Source: Chitinophagaceae bacterium
GTDB lineage: Bacteria > Bacteroidota > Bacteroidia > Chitinophagales > Chitinophagaceae
Length of the DNA stretch: 41,046 nt
Direction: 5' to 3'
Assembly (NCBI GenBank): GCA_004173355.1
Contig: SEAD01000084.1
Coordinates: 1 to 41,046, forward strand
Shown here: positions 25,953 to 33,882 of the stretch, one piece after another
How the letters are laid out: every line of letters begins with the position of its first letter
Position numbering within the stretch: the first letter of the stretch is position 1
Program-made: the position numbers and the translations under genes
The notes under the pieces: generated by a model
The model's database searches: none
The model's input: the letters and a program-made list of their open reading frames with translations, nothing else
Told to the model about the DNA's origin: nothing

Positions 25953-27455
25953 TTAAGCAAAGAATCCATGGATAAACCATTCGGCTCCCTGGTCACCATT
26001 ATAATGCCCCGAACGGAACAGCCAGTACCGTCGGGCTTCCTCATCTTCCACATAATAATAATCGCGGTGTTCACCCTGCTGGATCCACCATTCCTGTTCG
26101 ATCCGTTCCGGACCATCGGCCCTTTTTATTTTATGCAACCTGCCTTTGTAACGGAATAACATGGGAGGGTAATCGGGAATGGGTGCAGTCACTTCGATCC
26201 GTTCCGGGACGTTTAACAACTGCACTGGTCTTGGCCGGTCCGTCTTCCATACCGCAACCGGTTTTTCTTCCAGCGTGACTGCACGACGGATCGATCTTTC
26301 GGGCCAGTAATGTTCATCCGGCAGGTATCGCCTGATCTGTTCCATACCCAGCCGGCCGGCCAGCCGGTCGATCAATGCTGCAAGACGATGGTCTTCGAGT
26401 CCTTCAGCCGATTCCCATAGTTTCTCCTGTGCTGCATTATGTGGCTCGGTAACCGGTGCATCCAGCACAAATAATTCAATTCCGGGTCCCGGTGCCAGTG
26501 TGCCGGTTTTCAATTCAAACAAACGGAGCAGGTGTGAGACGCTATTGGTTGGCCGGCTGGTGCCGGTTTCTATAGCCTGCGTTTTTCCATCACTCCGGTA
26601 AATCCGGAACACCGCTTTCCGCAACCCCAGTGATTCATTCTTCAACCGGCTGCAAAGTGCTTCCAGCATACGTTCCAGCCCGATGCCAATACCTGTCGCG
26701 GTACTGATCGGTTCGGGACAAGGCAGTCGTTCCTGGTATTCCGGTGCGGGTTCTACCGGTTCAATGAATTCCATTTCGTGACCCAGTGCCTGGTTGATCC
26801 GGGTCAGTATCGAAACCCCGAACCGACGACGCAGGGATGCCGGGGGCATCGCCACAAAATCGCAGATCCGGGTGAGCCCGAGTTTGAGTAAACGTTCCGT
26901 CGTTTCGGGTTCCAGTCGCAGTGCTGCCGGTGGCAGCTGGCTGATCGTTTCCAGTTGCAGACCTTTTTCAGCCACAAAGCAACTGCGGTGATAACGGGAA
27001 ATGGCCCAGGCACTGCCGATGGTATCGGCAATACCGCCACGTGCATGGTATCCCTTATTGAGGAGCCGCTGCAGTATGGCGCTTACATATGCATAATCGC
27101 CCTCCCACAAATGGGTGCATCCGCTGGCATCAAGGATCAGTCCGTCCTGTCCATCAATGGCAACGATGGGTGAAAAACGGATACACCATTCAGCGATCCG
27201 GCGGAGTAAACGGGTTGCCATCAGCGGATCATCCTCTTTTACAACCAGTCCTGGCAGGATGGCCCTCGCATCCGCCACTGCCATACCCACGGCGATGCCC
27301 TGGGCTTCGGCAATCCGGTTGCAGGCGGTCACCATCATTTTACCGTGTGATGCAGTGCTTAGTACCAGCGGCTGGCTGAGCAGTGCGGGTTCACGGACAC
27401 TGAAACCATCGGTCCGCAGGTGATGGAACCAGATCGATACATATCTCTTTTCCAT
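25953..27455 (-). CDS. imuB: ImuB, inactive Y-family polymerase-like adaptor
   Basis: About 500 residues starting at MEKRYVSIWFHHL. The ATG at 27455 overlaps the imuA stop (TGATG), which is why I reject the longer upstream frame. It is a Y-family polymerase fold without catalysis: the first metal-binding Asp of active enzymes is absent in VSIWFHHL, and the usual SIDE motif reads AIDGQDG. This loss defines ImuB, which links DnaE2 to the beta clamp and to ImuA. The little-finger region lies around 290-400 and a C-terminal ImuB-specific domain follows (DYPPMLFRYKGRLHKIKRADGPERIEQEWW). It is translationally coupled to imuA and close to dnaE2. Confidence 0.94.
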   Translation of the reverse strand: MEKRYVSIWFHHLRTDGFSVREPALLSQPLVLSTASHGKMMVTACNRIAEAQGIAVGMAVADARAILPGLVVKEDDPLMATRLLRRIAEWCIRFSPIVAIDGQDGLILDASGCTHLWEGDYAYVSAILQRLLNKGYHARGGIADTIGSAWAISRYHRSCFVAEKGLQLETISQLPPAALRLEPETTERLLKLGLTRICDFVAMPPASLRRRFGVSILTRINQALGHEMEFIEPVEPAPEYQERLPCPEPISTATGIGIGLERMLEALCSRLKNESLGLRKAVFRIYRSDGKTQAIETGTSRPTNSVSHLLRLFELKTGTLAPGPGIELFVLDAPVTEPHNAAQEKLWESAEGLEDHRLAALIDRLAGRLGMEQIRRYLPDEHYWPERSIRRAVTLEEKPVAVWKTDRPRPVQLLNVPERIEVTAPIPDYPPMLFRYKGRLHKIKRADGPERIEQEWWIQQGEHRDYYYVEDEEARRYWLFRSGHYNGDQGAEWFIHGFFA

Positions 27456-28207
27456 CAGGCAGATTTTAAAATAATTTCTTCCGGTTCCAGGTGTTGGGTA
27501 TCGGTGAAAAACAACCTGTCTTCCATCCATCCCACCTGCCATTTTCCCGGTCGGCCATTGCGCACTTTCAACAGCTCCACTTCCCACTGTGCGGTGCCAA
27601 CCCCCGGCAGGTCATCCATGATTTCCCCTGGCAAAGCCTTCACCTTCCAACGGGTGACACAGGCAGTGGTGTTCAGGAACTTCGGCTGGTATCGCTGGAG
27701 AAAAGCAGTGACCTGGCTTTTTTCAACCGATAACTGCAAACGCCGGGATGCCGCAAATGCCAGGTCAGGCAACTCGCCAACCACCACGGATACCGCAGCA
27801 CATTTTAATGATTCATCAATCGCCCAGGCAATGTCTTTCTGGCTGGTTACATCAATAAAAATCCACCGGTCCGGATCGATGCCGTAAAATTTAAGGGCAG
27901 GAGGGAAAAGTTTCCGGTTGTTACTGATCCATAAACCGGTTCCGGTTTCCCGCATCAGCGGCGCCATGAGGGTTGACATAAAACCGATACCGGCGGACTG
28001 GTCTTCCCGGGTATGGCTGATAAACTCGTGCACCGCACCCGTTGCCAGCTGGCCGTTTGGTAATGATGCACTGATCGGTCCGAGTGAGAGATCCACCGAA
28101 CTCGCATGTACAGCAGATCCCAGCCCCTGCAGTGGAAGGATTTCCTTCTGCAGTCGCGCCAGTATTTCCGCCTTGGCGGGGGTAATATGTGGGGTAGCGG
28201 TGGGCAT
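27455..28207 (-). CDS. imuA: ImuA-type RecA-like mutasome protein
   Basis: 250 residues, first gene of the mutasome operon. It resembles the RecA-like ImuA/SulA-related proteins that precede imuB: LPNGQLATGAVHEFISHTRE, GLWISNNRKLFPPALKFYGIDPDRWIFIDV, and DIAWAIDESLKCAAVSVVVGELPDLAFAASRRLQLSVEKS. A canonical Walker A is not evident where RecA has GPESSGKT, so ATP binding is uncertain, as in other short ImuA proteins. Its stop overlaps the imuB start by 1 nt shared in TGATG. The promoter region holds a 13-bp palindrome 16 nt upstream of the ATG, a likely damage-response operator. Confidence 0.9.
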   Translation of the reverse strand: MPTATPHITPAKAEILARLQKEILPLQGLGSAVHASSVDLSLGPISASLPNGQLATGAVHEFISHTREDQSAGIGFMSTLMAPLMRETGTGLWISNNRKLFPPALKFYGIDPDRWIFIDVTSQKDIAWAIDESLKCAAVSVVVGELPDLAFAASRRLQLSVEKSQVTAFLQRYQPKFLNTTACVTRWKVKALPGEIMDDLPGVGTAQWEVELLKVRNGRPGKWQVGWMEDRLFFTDTQHLEPEEIILKSA

Positions 28208-28215
28208 TGAGCGAT

Positions 28216-28242
28216 CAAATTACTAATAATATTAGCAAACAA
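28216..28242 (-). promoter_or_regulatory. imuA-imuB-dnaE2 promoter with embedded palindromic operator
   Basis: On the minus strand TTG (28242-28240), a 17-nt spacer and TAATTTG (28222-28216) form a plausible promoter ending 8 nt before the imuA ATG. The spacer contains the palindrome CTAATATTATTAG (28235-28223; 6-bp arms, 1-nt centre), exactly where a repressor would block polymerase. Regulation by a LexA-like repressor is inferred from the operon's known SOS role; I did not recognise a standard LexA box. Confidence 0.55.
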
Positions 28243-28349
28243 AAACTAAAGTTATTGGGTGCTGTAAATGAATGGATTGGGGATAGAAAAAATGCCTGGC
28301 GGAGAGCATTTTTTGATGGAATGCGTAGCTTTAAACCAAACGGTTCCAT

Positions 28350-29528
28350 ATGAAGAAATTACTGCTTTTGCTGTTCGTCCTGAGTGTATCCATCCTGCGC
28401 GCGCAGCAGGTACCTGCGAAATTTGACGGACTCAATATGAACATGGGTAATCTTTCCCTTTTGTCTGATGCAAAGACAAGATCCATCAGTCCCGAAAATT
28501 ATAATGGTGCAAAGGGTGCAGGGGGCATGGCCGATCCGAAAGCGGACAGCGGGAAACTCAATGTGGCCAATTCCGCGCATCCCGCTTCTTCCCTCGGAAA
28601 GGGGTGGAAAGTGAATCCGTTTATTGAAGTGGGTCCGGGCAAGACATTCACCATTGCCGAAATCGATGGATCCGGTGCGATCCAGCATATCTGGATGACA
28701 CCGACCGGCAACTGGCGGTACTCCATCCTCCGGTTTTACTGGGATGACGAAACAACCCCTTCCGTGGAAGTACCCGTGGGTGATTTTTTCGGGATGGCTT
28801 ATAATACCTATGCCCCGTTGAATTCACTTGCGGTGACAGTTAATCCGGGTTCTGCATTTAACTGTTACTGGAAAATGCCCTTCCGGAAAAAATGTAAGAT
28901 CACGCTGGAAAATATCAACCTCCGTGACCCGATGCGTCTTTACTACCAGATCGATTATACACTGACCACGGTCAGTGAGCAGGAAGCCTATTTCCATGCA
29001 CAGTACCGGCAGTCGACCCCAACCACGAAGGCCATGCATACACTGGTAGATGGGATCAAAGGGAAGGGCCAGTATGTAGGCACCTTTATCGGATGGAGCG
29101 TGAATAACAATGTATGGTGGGGTGAGGGGGAGATCAAGTTTTTTATGGATGGGGATACGGAATATCCCACGATCAATGGTACAGGAACGGAAGACTACTT
29201 CTGTGGCTCCTATAATTTTGAAAACCCGAAGACCAAACGGTATGAGGAATTCAGCACCGCCTATGCCGGCATGCACCAGGTTATCCGTCCGGATGGTTTG
29301 TATAATTCACAACAGAGTTTCGGTTTGTACCGCTGGCATATCCTGGATCCAATCCGGTTCGAAAAAGACCTGAAGGTTACCATCCAGGATCTTGGCTGGC
29401 GTTCGGATGGCCGGTATTATCCGCAGCGTTCGGATATCTATTCGGTCGTATTCTGGTACCAGCGCGAACCACATGCAGGCTTTCCCAAACTCCCGACGAG
29501 GGACGAACTGGAAATTCCGAAATGGTGA
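28350..29528 (+). CDS. DUF2961 protein, GH172-family glycoside hydrolase
   Basis: 392 residues with a signal peptide (ending ILRAQQ). The DUF2961/GH172 jelly-roll text is clear: SAHPASSLGKGWKVNPFIEVGPGKTFTIAEI, IQHIWMTP, VPVGDFFGMAYNTY, WWGEGEIKFFMDGD and INGTGTEDYFCGSYNF. In characterised GH172 enzymes two Glu about 20 residues apart are catalytic; here Glu259 or Glu261 and Glu281 (GTGTEDYF) match. Known members act on alpha-D-fructofuranosides and D-arabinofuranosides, so a furanoside substrate is likely but not proven. It is a single gene, diverging from the imu operon. A TAGCTTTA sequence at 28326-28333 may be its -7 box. Confidence 0.93.
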   Translation: MKKLLLLLFVLSVSILRAQQVPAKFDGLNMNMGNLSLLSDAKTRSISPENYNGAKGAGGMADPKADSGKLNVANSAHPASSLGKGWKVNPFIEVGPGKTFTIAEIDGSGAIQHIWMTPTGNWRYSILRFYWDDETTPSVEVPVGDFFGMAYNTYAPLNSLAVTVNPGSAFNCYWKMPFRKKCKITLENINLRDPMRLYYQIDYTLTTVSEQEAYFHAQYRQSTPTTKAMHTLVDGIKGKGQYVGTFIGWSVNNNVWWGEGEIKFFMDGDTEYPTINGTGTEDYFCGSYNFENPKTKRYEEFSTAYAGMHQVIRPDGLYNSQQSFGLYRWHILDPIRFEKDLKVTIQDLGWRSDGRYYPQRSDIYSVVFWYQREPHAGFPKLPTRDELEIPKW

Positions 29529-29601
29529 TTTCACAGAATATTTTCGTGTAATACCCATGATCTCCTAAAAAAAAGGTAAGAAGTTCAGGTGGAAAAAAGA
29601 G

Positions 29602-29641
29602 GTTCTCTTTTTGTGAACTGGTTGAATTTTTCTTACTTTTA
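29602..29641 (+). promoter_or_regulatory. Candidate promoter/operator of the higBA pair
   Basis: TTG (29611-29613), a 20-nt spacer and TACTTTTA (29634-29641) fit the Bacteroidota promoter pattern, ending only 1 nt before the HigB ATG. An inverted repeat GTTC (29602-29605) / GAAC (29615-29618) straddles the -33 element and could be the antitoxin operator. Confidence 0.4.
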
Positions 29642-29642
29642 T

Positions 29643-29975
29643 ATGAGGGTTCATGTCATTTCAAAATCAAGTCTCAGGGACTTTGTGTTAATTCATTCTC
29701 AGGCCCTTTCAAGTGTTGCGGACTGGAGCGATAAGATTCGATTTGCAAGGTGGAATAAACCCTCAGATATCATTCACACGTTCCCCAAAGCAGATATTCT
29801 CGGCAGGGGATCAGCGAGAATGGTCTTTAATCTTGGTGGCAATGAATTCAGGTTGATCTGCCAGTATGTTTTTGGTGAAAGCGAGGTTCACCTGTATGTA
29901 TGCTGGATTGGCAAGCATGAAGAATACACCAGATTGTGTCAGCAGAACAAACAGTACTCCATAAATCGATACTGA
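29643..29975 (+). CDS. higB: HigB-type toxin, mRNA interferase of a type II toxin-antitoxin pair
   Basis: 110 residues starting at ATG 29643 (MRVHVISKSSL). The frame is open further upstream, but family alignment begins here and a promoter box sits just before it. The text matches the HigB/RelE-like fold: KSSLRDFVLIHSQALSSVADWSDKIRFARWNKPSDIIHTFPKAD, RMVFNLGGNEFRLICQYVF, VHLYVCWIGKHEEYTRL. The conserved WxxPxxixxxFxxAd and FNixGNxyRli patterns are those of ribosome-dependent mRNA-cleaving HigB. The antitoxin gene follows after 3 nt. Toxin-first order is the hallmark of higBA. Confidence 0.92.
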   Translation: MRVHVISKSSLRDFVLIHSQALSSVADWSDKIRFARWNKPSDIIHTFPKADILGRGSARMVFNLGGNEFRLICQYVFGESEVHLYVCWIGKHEEYTRLCQQNKQYSINRY

Positions 29976-29978
29976 ATT

Positions 29979-30398
29979 ATGAAATTAAAGTACACTGTTA
30001 TAAAGTCTAAAGCGCAATATGAAGACTACGCAGTACGACTGAAAAAACTGGTATTTGGAAGTAATCGGGAAGATCACAGGGATGAAATTGACCTTTTAAC
30101 TTTATTGGTTGAACGCTGGGACGAGAGTAAGTTTCCTACCCTTAACATGGATCCTGTTCAGTTGCTCCAGAGTTTTATGAAGGAGCACGGCCTGATCGCC
30201 CAGGATCTTGTCCTGGTACTTGGAATAAGTAAAGGGTATGTTTCAGATATCCTCAATTATAAAAAAGGCTTATCGAAAAACATAATCCGAAAACTGGCTC
30301 TGCATTTTGCTGTCCGGCAGGAAGCGTTTAATCGCCCTTATAAATTATCGGCTGCGGGATCAATATTGAAAAGCGAAGCAAAAAAATTACGTGTTTAA
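29979..30398 (+). CDS. higA: HigA-type antitoxin with XRE HTH
   Basis: 139 residues. The N-terminal helical part (EDYAVRLKKLVFGSNREDHRDEIDLLTLLVERWDESKFPTL) and the HTH near residues 60-115 (LLQSFMKEHGLIAQDLVLVLGISKGYVSDILNYKKGLSKNIIRKLALHFAV) match the HigA family (COG5499 type). It neutralises HigB and represses the operon. It starts 3 nt after higB and looks intact. Its stop codon (30396-30398) abuts, with no gap, the stop of the convergent cytochrome gene. Confidence 0.92.
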   Translation: MKLKYTVIKSKAQYEDYAVRLKKLVFGSNREDHRDEIDLLTLLVERWDESKFPTLNMDPVQLLQSFMKEHGLIAQDLVLVLGISKGYVSDILNYKKGLSKNIIRKLALHFAVRQEAFNRPYKLSAAGSILKSEAKKLRV

Positions 30399-31091
30399 TC
30401 ATTTCCCCGGTGCGTACGCCCCGGTCTCGATCCATGTCTTGAACGCCGTTGCAAATTCCTTATGACTCAATGGGGGGAGTGTGCGCCCCTCACCGGGATT
30501 CCATCCCCAGAGTACGAGTTTATCCGAACTCACGTGTTCGATCAGTTGTTCTTTTGTCTTGTGGCCATTCTCATCGGGGTTCAGCAATTGTATAGCCAGT
30601 TGCCCTGGCGTTTTGCCCTGGAAAACCATTTTCATATCTGCAGGTGGCAGGTGCCAGGTCGGTGAACCGGGTGGTGTATGTTTGCCCGCAGAGTTGGATG
30701 GCTGGTGGCAATTGGTGCATTTCGCAGCATATACACCCTTCCCATCTTTCCCGCGTTTGACGGCCATGGAGTGCAACTGGTTTTTGTCACCCTGCAAGGG
30801 TATATCACCCGACGGATGGCAGTTCATACAACGCGGACTCATCAGTACTTTATACACTTTCGCAAATGCAGCTACAGAAGCGAGGCTGTCCTTCACATCC
30901 AGTCCTTCCCGCTGCATTGCGGCCATCACCGACTGGTGTATTTCATCTTCCGGGGTCTGCGTTTCTTCCACTTCGCTTTTTGCGGGCGAAGTTTTCATGA
31001 GGATAGCCGATGCTGCGGCCATTCCCATAGTACATACCACCAATGCAATTGTCAGGGGAAGTTTCAGTCCCCGGGATGTTGTTTGTTCCAT
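30399..31091 (-). CDS. Dihaem cytochrome c-type subunit of the isoquinoline 1-oxidoreductase-like complex
   Basis: 230 residues starting at MEQTTSRGLKLPL (ATG 31091); the longer upstream frame overlaps the Mo-subunit gene and is rejected. A single hydrophobic segment (about 10-32) serves as signal or membrane anchor. Two haem c motifs follow: CMNCH (Cys88, Cys91, His92) and CTNCH (Cys125, Cys128, His129). Text such as SPRCMNCHPSGDIPLQGD, PTWHLPPADMKMVFQGKTP and LVLWGWNPGEGRTLPPLSHKEF is that of the family annotated as isoquinoline 1-oxidoreductase subunit in Bacteroidota. It starts 11 nt after the Mo-subunit stop, and should carry electrons from the molybdenum enzyme to the respiratory chain. 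Confidence 0.9.
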   Translation of the reverse strand: MEQTTSRGLKLPLTIALVVCTMGMAAASAILMKTSPAKSEVEETQTPEDEIHQSVMAAMQREGLDVKDSLASVAAFAKVYKVLMSPRCMNCHPSGDIPLQGDKNQLHSMAVKRGKDGKGVYAAKCTNCHQPSNSAGKHTPPGSPTWHLPPADMKMVFQGKTPGQLAIQLLNPDENGHKTKEQLIEHVSSDKLVLWGWNPGEGRTLPPLSHKEFATAFKTWIETGAYAPGK

Positions 31092-31101
31092 AACTTGTAA
31101 T

Positions 31102-33264
31102 TCAAACTTTATCCGGAATGGTTTTGATAATCGGTAACTGGTAAATGCGTTTGCCCGTAGCCGCAAACATGGCATTGGCAAGGGCAGGGGCAGCCTGTGG
31201 TACGGCGCATTCACCGGCTCCGCCCATTTTTTCATTGCTGTCTGCAATAAACACTTCTATCTCCGGTGATTCATGCATACGCAGGATCTTGTAGTCGTAA
31301 AAGTTATTCTGCTGCACACGGCCCTTATCAAAACTGATCTCGCCGTATAATGCCATGGCCAATCCGAAGATGATCCCGCTTTCCATCTGCGCGCGCACAC
31401 CATCGGGGTTTACTGCAAGTCCACAATCCACGGCACACCATACTTTATGGATCTTCGGTAAATTACCGACCAGGCTGATCTCCACTACCTGTGCCACATA
31501 ACTCCCAAAAGCTTCATGCACTGCCACGCCCCTGAACCGGCCCTCAGCGGCGGCTTTGCCCCATCCTGATTTTTCAGCCACGAGGTTGAGGGCAGCAAGA
31601 TGCCTGGGTTCGTGCCTGAGCAATTCCCTGCGGTACTCCACCGGATCCATTTTTGCTGCTGTGGCCAGTTCATCAATGATCGTTTCCATCACATAACCCG
31701 TGTGCGTATGTCCGACTGACCTGTACCATAATACCGGCACCACTTCCTTTGTGTTGTGCAGTCCCACGAAATGATCCGGCAGTTCTTTTATATAAGGTGA
31801 ATTGTGTACCCCTTCCACGGATGCTTCATCGATGCCACCCTTCATACCTCCTTCGAAGGGCGTACCCATCATGATGGATTGCCCGGCGATATTGTGTCGC
31901 CAGGCAACAGGGAAACCTTTTGCATCCACACCTGCCTTCAGTTTGTGGATCATAAAGGGACGGTAATAACCCGCTTTCAAGTCATCTTCCCGGCTCCAGA
32001 CCATCTTGATATATTTCCCGCTCGCCTTTGCAATGTTTACCGCTTCGGTTACAAAATCGGATTGCATGGTTGCCCTTCTTCCGAAACCGCCGCCAAGGAA
32101 AACGGTATTTACTTTCACCTGTTCCGGTTTGAATCCAAGCACTTTTGCGGCGGCCTGCTGGTCGATACCGGGCAACTGTGTACCGGTCCAGATTTCACAG
32201 GCATCACCCGTAATTTTTACAGTGCAGTTCAGCGGTTCCATCGCCGCATGGGCGAGATAGGGGAATGTGTATTCTGCTTCGATCACCCGTTTGGCTTTGG
32301 CAAGTCCCGCCACCGCGTTCCCTTTTTTTGCCGCAGGCAGGCCATCGGTGGCCGCGAGTTTTTTATACTTTGCTGTCTGTGTCGGCGTATGCAGCGCTAC
32401 GCCCGCACCATCGATCCATTGTACACTCAGTGCTTTCTGGCCCTGTTTTGCCGCCCAGTAATTGGTGGCGAGTACTGCCACTCCGGTCGGGATTTTCACT
32501 ACCTGTTTTACTCCCGGCACCATCAGCGCTTTGGAATCATCAAATGATTTCACCTTTCCACCAACCACCGGTGCATGTACCACCATGGCCGTGAGCAGGT
32601 CTTCATCGCGGATATCCATGCCGAATAAGGCAGTCCCGTTTACCTTGGCCGGTGCATCCAGCCGTTTCACCCCTTTGCCGATGTATTTCCATTGTGAAGA
32701 GGGACGTAAGGTGACCTTTTCCGGTTTGGGAAGCAGTGCAGCTTCCGGTGCTATTTCACCATAACTTATTTTTTTATCACCTGACAGTACATAACCGTTG
32801 GAGGTGCTACAGGAGTCAACCGGTACACCCATTTTTGCGGAAGCGGCCTGCACGAGCATCATCCTCGCAGTGGCGCCCGCTTCGCGGTAGCGGTCAAACT
32901 CACTCCAGGTACTGCTTGAGCCACCCGTGATCTGGATCCCGAAGATGGTATGGTTCCAGGGATTACCGGCGGGGCTATGTGTCACTTTGATGTCTTTCCA
33001 GTCGGCGTCCAGTTCCTCGGCCATCAGCATCGGCAATGTGGTCCAGATGCCCTGTCCCATCTCCACATGCGTCAGAACCATATTGATGCTGTTATCCGGG
33101 TCTATCCGCAGGAATGCATTCGGGGCGAAATAAGGCGTGCCTGCCGGGGCTGTCATTTTACCCATACGTCCGGCCGCAGGAATACGAAAGGAGATCATCA
33201 GGCCTCCGCCAATGATCCCGGACTTTACAAGGAAGTCCCTCCGCGATTGTGAAAGCTTACTCAT
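31102..33264 (-). CDS. Molybdopterin-binding subunit, isoquinoline 1-oxidoreductase/xanthine dehydrogenase family
   Basis: Catalytic molybdenum hydroxylase subunit of 720 residues. A Tat signal opens the protein ([21 protein letters not shown]), so it is exported folded with its cofactor. The two-part aldehyde oxidase/xanthine dehydrogenase fold is visible: [39 protein letters not shown] (with the MGQG Moco loop), [26 protein letters not shown], and a C-terminal [22 protein letters not shown] with the Glu region typical of the active site. Unlike xanthine dehydrogenase there is no FAD subunit; the partner is a small 2Fe-2S protein. The substrate, an N-heterocycle or aldehyde, cannot be read from sequence. 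It overlaps the 2Fe-2S gene by 8 nt. Confidence 0.93.
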   Translation of the reverse strand: MSKLSQSRRDFLVKSGIIGGGLMISFRIPAAGRMGKMTAPAGTPYFAPNAFLRIDPDNSINMVLTHVEMGQGIWTTLPMLMAEELDADWKDIKVTHSPAGNPWNHTIFGIQITGGSSSTWSEFDRYREAGATARMMLVQAASAKMGVPVDSCSTSNGYVLSGDKKISYGEIAPEAALLPKPEKVTLRPSSQWKYIGKGVKRLDAPAKVNGTALFGMDIRDEDLLTAMVVHAPVVGGKVKSFDDSKALMVPGVKQVVKIPTGVAVLATNYWAAKQGQKALSVQWIDGAGVALHTPTQTAKYKKLAATDGLPAAKKGNAVAGLAKAKRVIEAEYTFPYLAHAAMEPLNCTVKITGDACEIWTGTQLPGIDQQAAAKVLGFKPEQVKVNTVFLGGGFGRRATMQSDFVTEAVNIAKASGKYIKMVWSREDDLKAGYYRPFMIHKLKAGVDAKGFPVAWRHNIAGQSIMMGTPFEGGMKGGIDEASVEGVHNSPYIKELPDHFVGLHNTKEVVPVLWYRSVGHTHTGYVMETIIDELATAAKMDPVEYRRELLRHEPRHLAALNLVAEKSGWGKAAAEGRFRGVAVHEAFGSYVAQVVEISLVGNLPKIHKVWCAVDCGLAVNPDGVRAQMESGIIFGLAMALYGEISFDKGRVQQNNFYDYKILRMHESPEIEVFIADSNEKMGGAGECAVPQAAPALANAMFAATGKRIYQLPIIKTIPDKV

Positions 33265-33775
33265 GGCCGATTGTATTATTGGTATCTGAAGAAGATGATG
33301 CCATCACCGGTGATACGCCCGTGCGCTGGATTTCGGCCGCACGATGGATCGCTTTCCGTATGCGCGGATACGTACCGCAGCGGCAGATATTTCCCGACAT
33401 CGCATCATCTATATCCTGATCAGTTGGATGGGGGTTTTCTTTCAGCAGTACAGCGGCCGACATCAGCTGGCCCGACTGGCAGTAACCGCACTGCGGCACA
33501 TCAAACTCCAGCCAGGCTTTTTGCAGGGGGTGCGAACTGTCAGGCGACAAACCTTCCACCGTCACGATGTCCTGCCCGACGGCCCGTCCCAGCAATGTGA
33601 CACAGGATCGCACGGCATCCCCGTTGAGGTGCACCGTGCAGGCACCACATTGTGCCACGCCACATCCGAACTTGGTACCGGTCAGTCCAAGCAGGTCACG
33701 CAATACCCAGAGCAGTGGCATATCCGGCGGGGCATCAACGGAATAATTCTTCTGGTTGATTTTCAGTGTAATCAT
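33257..33775 (-). CDS. (2Fe-2S)-binding subunit, isoquinoline 1-oxidoreductase/CoxS family
   Basis: 172 residues with two 2Fe-2S clusters: plant ferredoxin-type Cys38, Cys43, Cys46 and Cys58 ([17 protein letters not shown]) and the C-terminal four-helix cluster Cys96, Cys99, Cys131 and Cys133 ([16 protein letters not shown]). It passes electrons from the molybdenum site to the cytochrome. It has no signal peptide, so it must be carried through Tat by the Mo subunit, the known arrangement for this family. The C-terminal tail is Ser/Thr-rich and longer than the minimal family. It is first in the three-gene operon. Confidence 0.94.
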   Translation of the reverse strand: MITLKINQKNYSVDAPPDMPLLWVLRDLLGLTGTKFGCGVAQCGACTVHLNGDAVRSCVTLLGRAVGQDIVTVEGLSPDSSHPLQKAWLEFDVPQCGYCQSGQLMSAAVLLKENPHPTDQDIDDAMSGNICRCGTYPRIRKAIHRAAEIQRTGVSPVMASSSSDTNNTIGHE

Positions 33776-33870
33776 AAATCAGGGTTTTATTGGAACAGGA
33801 GGTGGGCTGACATTTCCGTGACTGAATCTACCGAATTCACGTGACACAACAATGAGAATGGGGAAAGGCT

Positions 33871-33878
33871 TATCTTGA
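33871..33878 (+). promoter_or_regulatory. Candidate -7 box directly before the DUF885 gene
   Basis: TATCTTGA ends 4 nt before the ATG at 33883 (spacer TCAT), with the same spacing as before the genes at 15165 and 16674. It deviates from TAnnTTTG at its last two bases, and no -33 TTG is seen. Confidence 0.25.
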
Positions 33879-33882
33879 TCAT

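Noticed and set aside
25968-27423. Several plus-strand open frames opposite imuB and dnaE2
   Set aside because: They overlap strongly conserved polymerase-family genes and show no domains.
25953-27455. ImuB as an active translesion polymerase
   Set aside because: The metal-binding acidic residues are missing (VSIWFHHL, AIDGQDG), as is normal for ImuB.
27456-27587. Longer imuB start 44 codons upstream
   Set aside because: It overlaps imuA and the residues are not family-like; the TGATG overlap gives the natural start.
31092-31247. Longer start for the cytochrome gene
   Set aside because: The extension lies inside the Mo-subunit coding region and would bury the membrane anchor.
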